Assembly: GCA_003014445.1 (NCBI GenBank)
Contig: PYGH01000001.1
Coordinates: forward strand, 248,001-312,000
DNA from: Fusobacterium naviforme
GTDB taxonomy: Bacteria > Bacillota > Clostridia > Lachnospirales > Lachnospiraceae
Length of the DNA: 64,000 bases
Direction of reading: 5' to 3'
Shown here one piece after another: positions 61,538 to 64,000 of the stretch (positions are counted from its first letter, which is position 1; each line of letters opens with the position of its first letter). Both the position numbers and the translations under genes were made by a program. Under the pieces are notes generated by a model, which was given only the letters and a program-made list of their open reading frames with translations, searched no databases and was not told the origin of the DNA.

Positions 61538-63067
61538 ATGGCAAAGTGCATTATGATACAGGGAACCATGTCCGGCGCGGGCAAGAGTCTTCTGACCGCC
61601 GGGCTGTGCCGCGTGTTCCGGCAGGACGGATACCGCGTGCTGCCCTTCAAGTCTCAGAATATGGCGCTGAATTCCTACATCACCCCGGAGGGGCTTGAGA
61701 TGGGGCGTGCGCAGGTGATGCAGGCGGAGGCGGCCGGCGTACAGCCCTCTGTCGATATGAACCCTGTGCTCTTAAAGCCGACCGGGGACACCGGCTCGCA
61801 GCTCATTGTGCGGGGCGAGGTGCGCGGAAATATGTCTGCGCGGGAGTATTTTGGGTATAAGAGGGAGCTGATCCCCGAGATCCTTGCGGCTTATCACCGC
61901 CTTCAAGCGCGCGCGGACATCATTGTGATCGAGGGGGCCGGAAGCCCCGCGGAGATCAATCTCCGGGAAAATGACATCGTGAATATGGGGCTTGCAGAGC
62001 TGGTGGATGCCCCCGTGCTGCTGGTCGGAGATATAGACCGGGGAGGTGTGTTCGCGCAGCTCTATGGGACGGTGGCTCTGCTGAAGCAGCAGGAGCGCGA
62101 CAGAATACGCGGACTCATCATCAATAAATTCCGGGGAGACCGGAGTATCCTGGAGCCAGGCATACGCATGATCGAGGAGCGAAGCCAAAAGCCGGTGGTG
62201 GGAGTCGTTCCCTGGAAGCCGCTGCGCCTGGAGGATGAGGACAGCCTGACGGAGCGCTTTTCCCTGCGGCGCGCTGGGCAGCTGGATCTCGCGGTGATTC
62301 GCTTTCCGCGCATCTCAAACTTCACGGATTTCGATGTGTTTGAGCGCTTTCCCGGCGTGTCGCTGCGCTACATCGCGAGTCCGCGGGAGCTCGGGGAGCC
62401 GGATCTTATTTTTCTTCCGGGCTCGAAAAACACCATCGGAGATCTCAGATGGCTGCGGGAATCCGGCCTGGAGACGCTGGTGCAGAAGGCCGCGCGGCGC
62501 GGAACAGTGATCTTCGGCATCTGCGGCGGTTACCAGATGCTCGGCCGGGAGGTGCGGGATCCGGAGGGCGTGGAGAGCGGCGGCAGTATACGCGGGATAG
62601 GGCTTCTGCCCATAGAGACGGTATTGACAAAGCAGAAGCTGCGCGCGCAGGTGGCGGGGCGCTTCGGGGAGCCGGGGGGCGCACTGCGTCAGCTTGGCGG
62701 AATGGCGCTTTGCGGCTATGAGATTCATATGGGGATCACGCGTGTTTTGGGCGAGATGGAGCATGACCCTCATCTCACCCTGCTTCACACTGCCGCCGGG
62801 GATGCAAGGCCGGATGGTCTGAGTGTGGGAAATGTCTACGGCAGCTATGTGCACGGGCTCTTTGACGAGGGGGCGATCGCGGAGACGATACTGCGGACGC
62901 TGGCGGCGCAGAAGGGGATAGACTTTACTGCGCCGGAGTTTGCGGATTACCGTGCATTTAAGGAGAGTCAGTATGCGCTGCTCGCGGACACGGTCCGGGA
63001 GTCGCTCAATATGAAGGAGCTGTATCGCTTCATGCAGGAGGCCTATGACGCGGGAAGAACTGTTTGA
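61538..63067 (+). CDS. cobQ: Cobyric acid synthase (CobQ/CbiP)
   Basis: Amidates the corrin ring side chains in vitamin B12 synthesis. The 509-residue protein has an N-terminal deaminase-like P-loop domain ([25 protein letters not shown]), the [14 protein letters not shown] block, and a glutamine amidotransferase type 1 domain with [11 protein letters not shown] (catalytic Cys) and YVHGLFDE (catalytic His). The ATG at 61538 is chosen for GAGAGGGAG upstream; an in-frame start at 61439 overlaps the preceding gene. Overlaps cobT by 23 bases. Confidence 0.93.
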   Translation: MAKCIMIQGTMSGAGKSLLTAGLCRVFRQDGYRVLPFKSQNMALNSYITPEGLEMGRAQVMQAEAAGVQPSVDMNPVLLKPTGDTGSQLIVRGEVRGNMSAREYFGYKRELIPEILAAYHRLQARADIIVIEGAGSPAEINLRENDIVNMGLAELVDAPVLLVGDIDRGGVFAQLYGTVALLKQQERDRIRGLIINKFRGDRSILEPGIRMIEERSQKPVVGVVPWKPLRLEDEDSLTERFSLRRAGQLDLAVIRFPRISNFTDFDVFERFPGVSLRYIASPRELGEPDLIFLPGSKNTIGDLRWLRESGLETLVQKAARRGTVIFGICGGYQMLGREVRDPEGVESGGSIRGIGLLPIETVLTKQKLRAQVAGRFGEPGGALRQLGGMALCGYEIHMGITRVLGEMEHDPHLTLLHTAAGDARPDGLSVGNVYGSYVHGLFDEGAIAETILRTLAAQKGIDFTAPEFADYRAFKESQYALLADTVRESLNMKELYRFMQEAYDAGRTV

Positions 63068-64000
63068 GCTTCGGCTGCCGGAGCAAAGGGTAGAGGCAGG
63101 GCGCAGAACGAAGGCGCGCTGGAATGCACTTGCGAAGCCGTTGGACGGGCTGGGACGCTTTGAGGAGATCTTTGTGCGCATCGGGGAGATACGCGGGACG
63201 GAGGAGATCGCGCTCACGCCGCGCTCGCTTCTTGTCTTCTGTGCGGACAATGGGATCGTTGCAGAGGGTGTGAGCCAGAGCGGGCAGGAAGTCACGGCGG
63301 TTGTCGCGGCCTCACTCGGAGACGGCAGCTCCAATGTGTGCCGCATGGCAGAGCGCTGCGCCGTACAGGTAATTCCGGTGGATATCGGTATAGCCGGAGG
63401 AAAGGTTCAACTAAAAGATGCTGCGCCCGATGAAATATTGCCTGGGCACAGCGCGGAGCTTCGCATCGCGGGAGTGAGAAGCTGTCCTGTGCGGCGGGGA
63501 ACGCGGGATTTCCTGAGGGAGGCAGCGCTCACGGAGACAGAGCTTCTTCGAGCGATAGCAGTGGGACGAGAGCTTGCGCATGAGAGGGCTGCAGCGGGAG
63601 ATAAGCTGCTGGCGCTCGGTGAGATGGGCATAGGAAATACGACGAGCTCGGCGGCTGTGATTTCCGCGCTGACGGGACTGCCGGCGGAGCAGACCGCCGG
63701 GCGGGGCGCAGGTCTCTCCGATGCGGGACTGCAGCGAAAGCGCGCGCTCATAGAGGCAGCGCTCTTGCGACATGGTCTGAAGGAGCCGGTTTATGACCCC
63801 GCAGAGCGAGGCTCTGCTGCGAGGGGCATGAAAGCAGAGACGCACAGCGCGCGGCCGGAGGGGCCGGAAGTTAAGCTGTGCCGGGGGAAAGCGCCCCGCT
63901 ATCGCGGCACAGCGCCGGAGGCGGAGCTCCTGCAGGGAGATGCACTCCGGAGGGCACGCTTTGAACGGGGGCTCGCGGCGCTTCGCTGTGTGGGCGGTCT
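63045..64000 (+). CDS. cobT: Nicotinate-nucleotide--dimethylbenzimidazole phosphoribosyltransferase, truncated at window edge
   Basis: The frame begins at ATG 63045, inside the cobQ 3' end, and stays open to the window edge. It contains [42 protein letters not shown] and [15 protein letters not shown], all CobT hallmarks; CobT makes alpha-ribazole phosphate for the lower ligand of B12. After that block an insertion of roughly 50 residues rich in Glu, Ala, Arg and Pro precedes ALRCVGG. The catalytic C-terminal part is outside the window. Confidence 0.9.
   Translation, partial: MTREELFELRLPEQRVEAGRRTKARWNALAKPLDGLGRFEEIFVRIGEIRGTEEIALTPRSLLVFCADNGIVAEGVSQSGQEVTAVVAASLGDGSSNVCRMAERCAVQVIPVDIGIAGGKVQLKDAAPDEILPGHSAELRIAGVRSCPVRRGTRDFLREAALTETELLRAIAVGRELAHERAAAGDKLLALGEMGIGNTTSSAAVISALTGLPAEQTAGRGAGLSDAGLQRKRALIEAALLRHGLKEPVYDPAERGSAARGMKAETHSARPEGPEVKLCRGKAPRYRGTAPEAELLQGDALRRARFERGLAALRCVGG

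Noticed and set aside
1-64000. CRISPR array, insertion sequences or prophage
   Set aside because: No regularly spaced repeats, transposase-like motifs with terminal repeats, or phage structural genes were seen; the GH25 lysozyme has no phage neighbours.

Overview
The window most resembles a chromosome segment from a Gram-positive member of the Bacillota, probably a Lachnospiraceae-type clostridium. This rests on gene content: purine-rich AGGAGG ribosome sites, frequent GTG/TTG starts, ATGA/GTGA overlaps, secreted proteins with choline-binding-type (CW_binding_1) repeats, an ECF-type riboflavin transporter component, an Lrp-PatA-type aminotransferase pair, and capsule/exopolysaccharide genes of the CpsE/EpsG type. 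The species cannot be named from the sequence alone. Most of the window is moderately GC-rich; about 36.2-48.1 kb is visibly AT-rich.

Layout. 0-5.1 kb: the tail of a GH18 hydrolase, RibU-like ECF component, threonylcarbamoyl-AMP synthase and dCMP deaminase, then a unit with a 34-residue membrane peptide, a HypE/PurM-C-like protein, an Lrp regulator and a class I aminotransferase. 5.2-7.2 kb: two secreted cell-wall-binding repeat proteins (minus strand). 7.4-20.9 kb: housekeeping genes (Ogt methyltransferase, Orn/Lys/Arg decarboxylase-like protein, DNA polymerase IV, thioesterase, lipoprotein, formimidoylglutamase, BrnQ, PlsC, prephenate dehydratase, Ppx/GppA, polyphosphate kinase). 20.9-48.1 kb: a large surface-glycan region. 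Its GC-richer half carries an O-antigen-ligase-like protein, EpsG-like polymerase, two Wzz-like proteins, two GT4-type glycosyltransferases, a CpsE-like initiating transferase, a GT2, a flippase and a PglF-like dehydratase. Its AT-rich half carries a second set: DegT aminotransferase, PglC-like initiating transferase, a FemAB-like/PLP-enzyme/ATP-grasp trio, acetyltransferase, second polymerase, second GT2, pyruvyltransferase, second flippase, and a MenD-like ThDP enzyme followed by an SDR. 48.2-54.8 kb: a surface-protein region with a GH25 lysozyme, two more repeat proteins and an HTH-LicC-LicA fusion predicted to make CDP-choline. 54.9-64 kb: alkyltransferase-like protein, AlbA/RecG-like regulator, a relic of a YgiD-type dioxygenase, tRNA-Val, MutY, class II fructose-bisphosphate aldolase, IlvE, DNA-deoxyinosine glycosylase, CobQ and a truncated CobT.

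How it fits together. The glycan region can be read as two adjacent Wzx/Wzy-style assembly systems of different base composition. The dehydratase and DegT aminotransferase point to a 4-amino-4,6-dideoxy sugar. The FemAB/PLP/ATP-grasp trio suggests aminoacyl decoration, and the ThDP enzyme plus SDR suggests a carbon-branched or otherwise acyl-modified residue; both are inferences. The LicC-LicA fusion beside choline-binding-type proteins suggests phosphocholine-decorated surface glycan that anchors these proteins. Two of the repeat-protein genes have TGTAAG-N5-TGTAAG direct repeats upstream that match the WalR (YycF) box layout, linking them to wall-homeostasis control.
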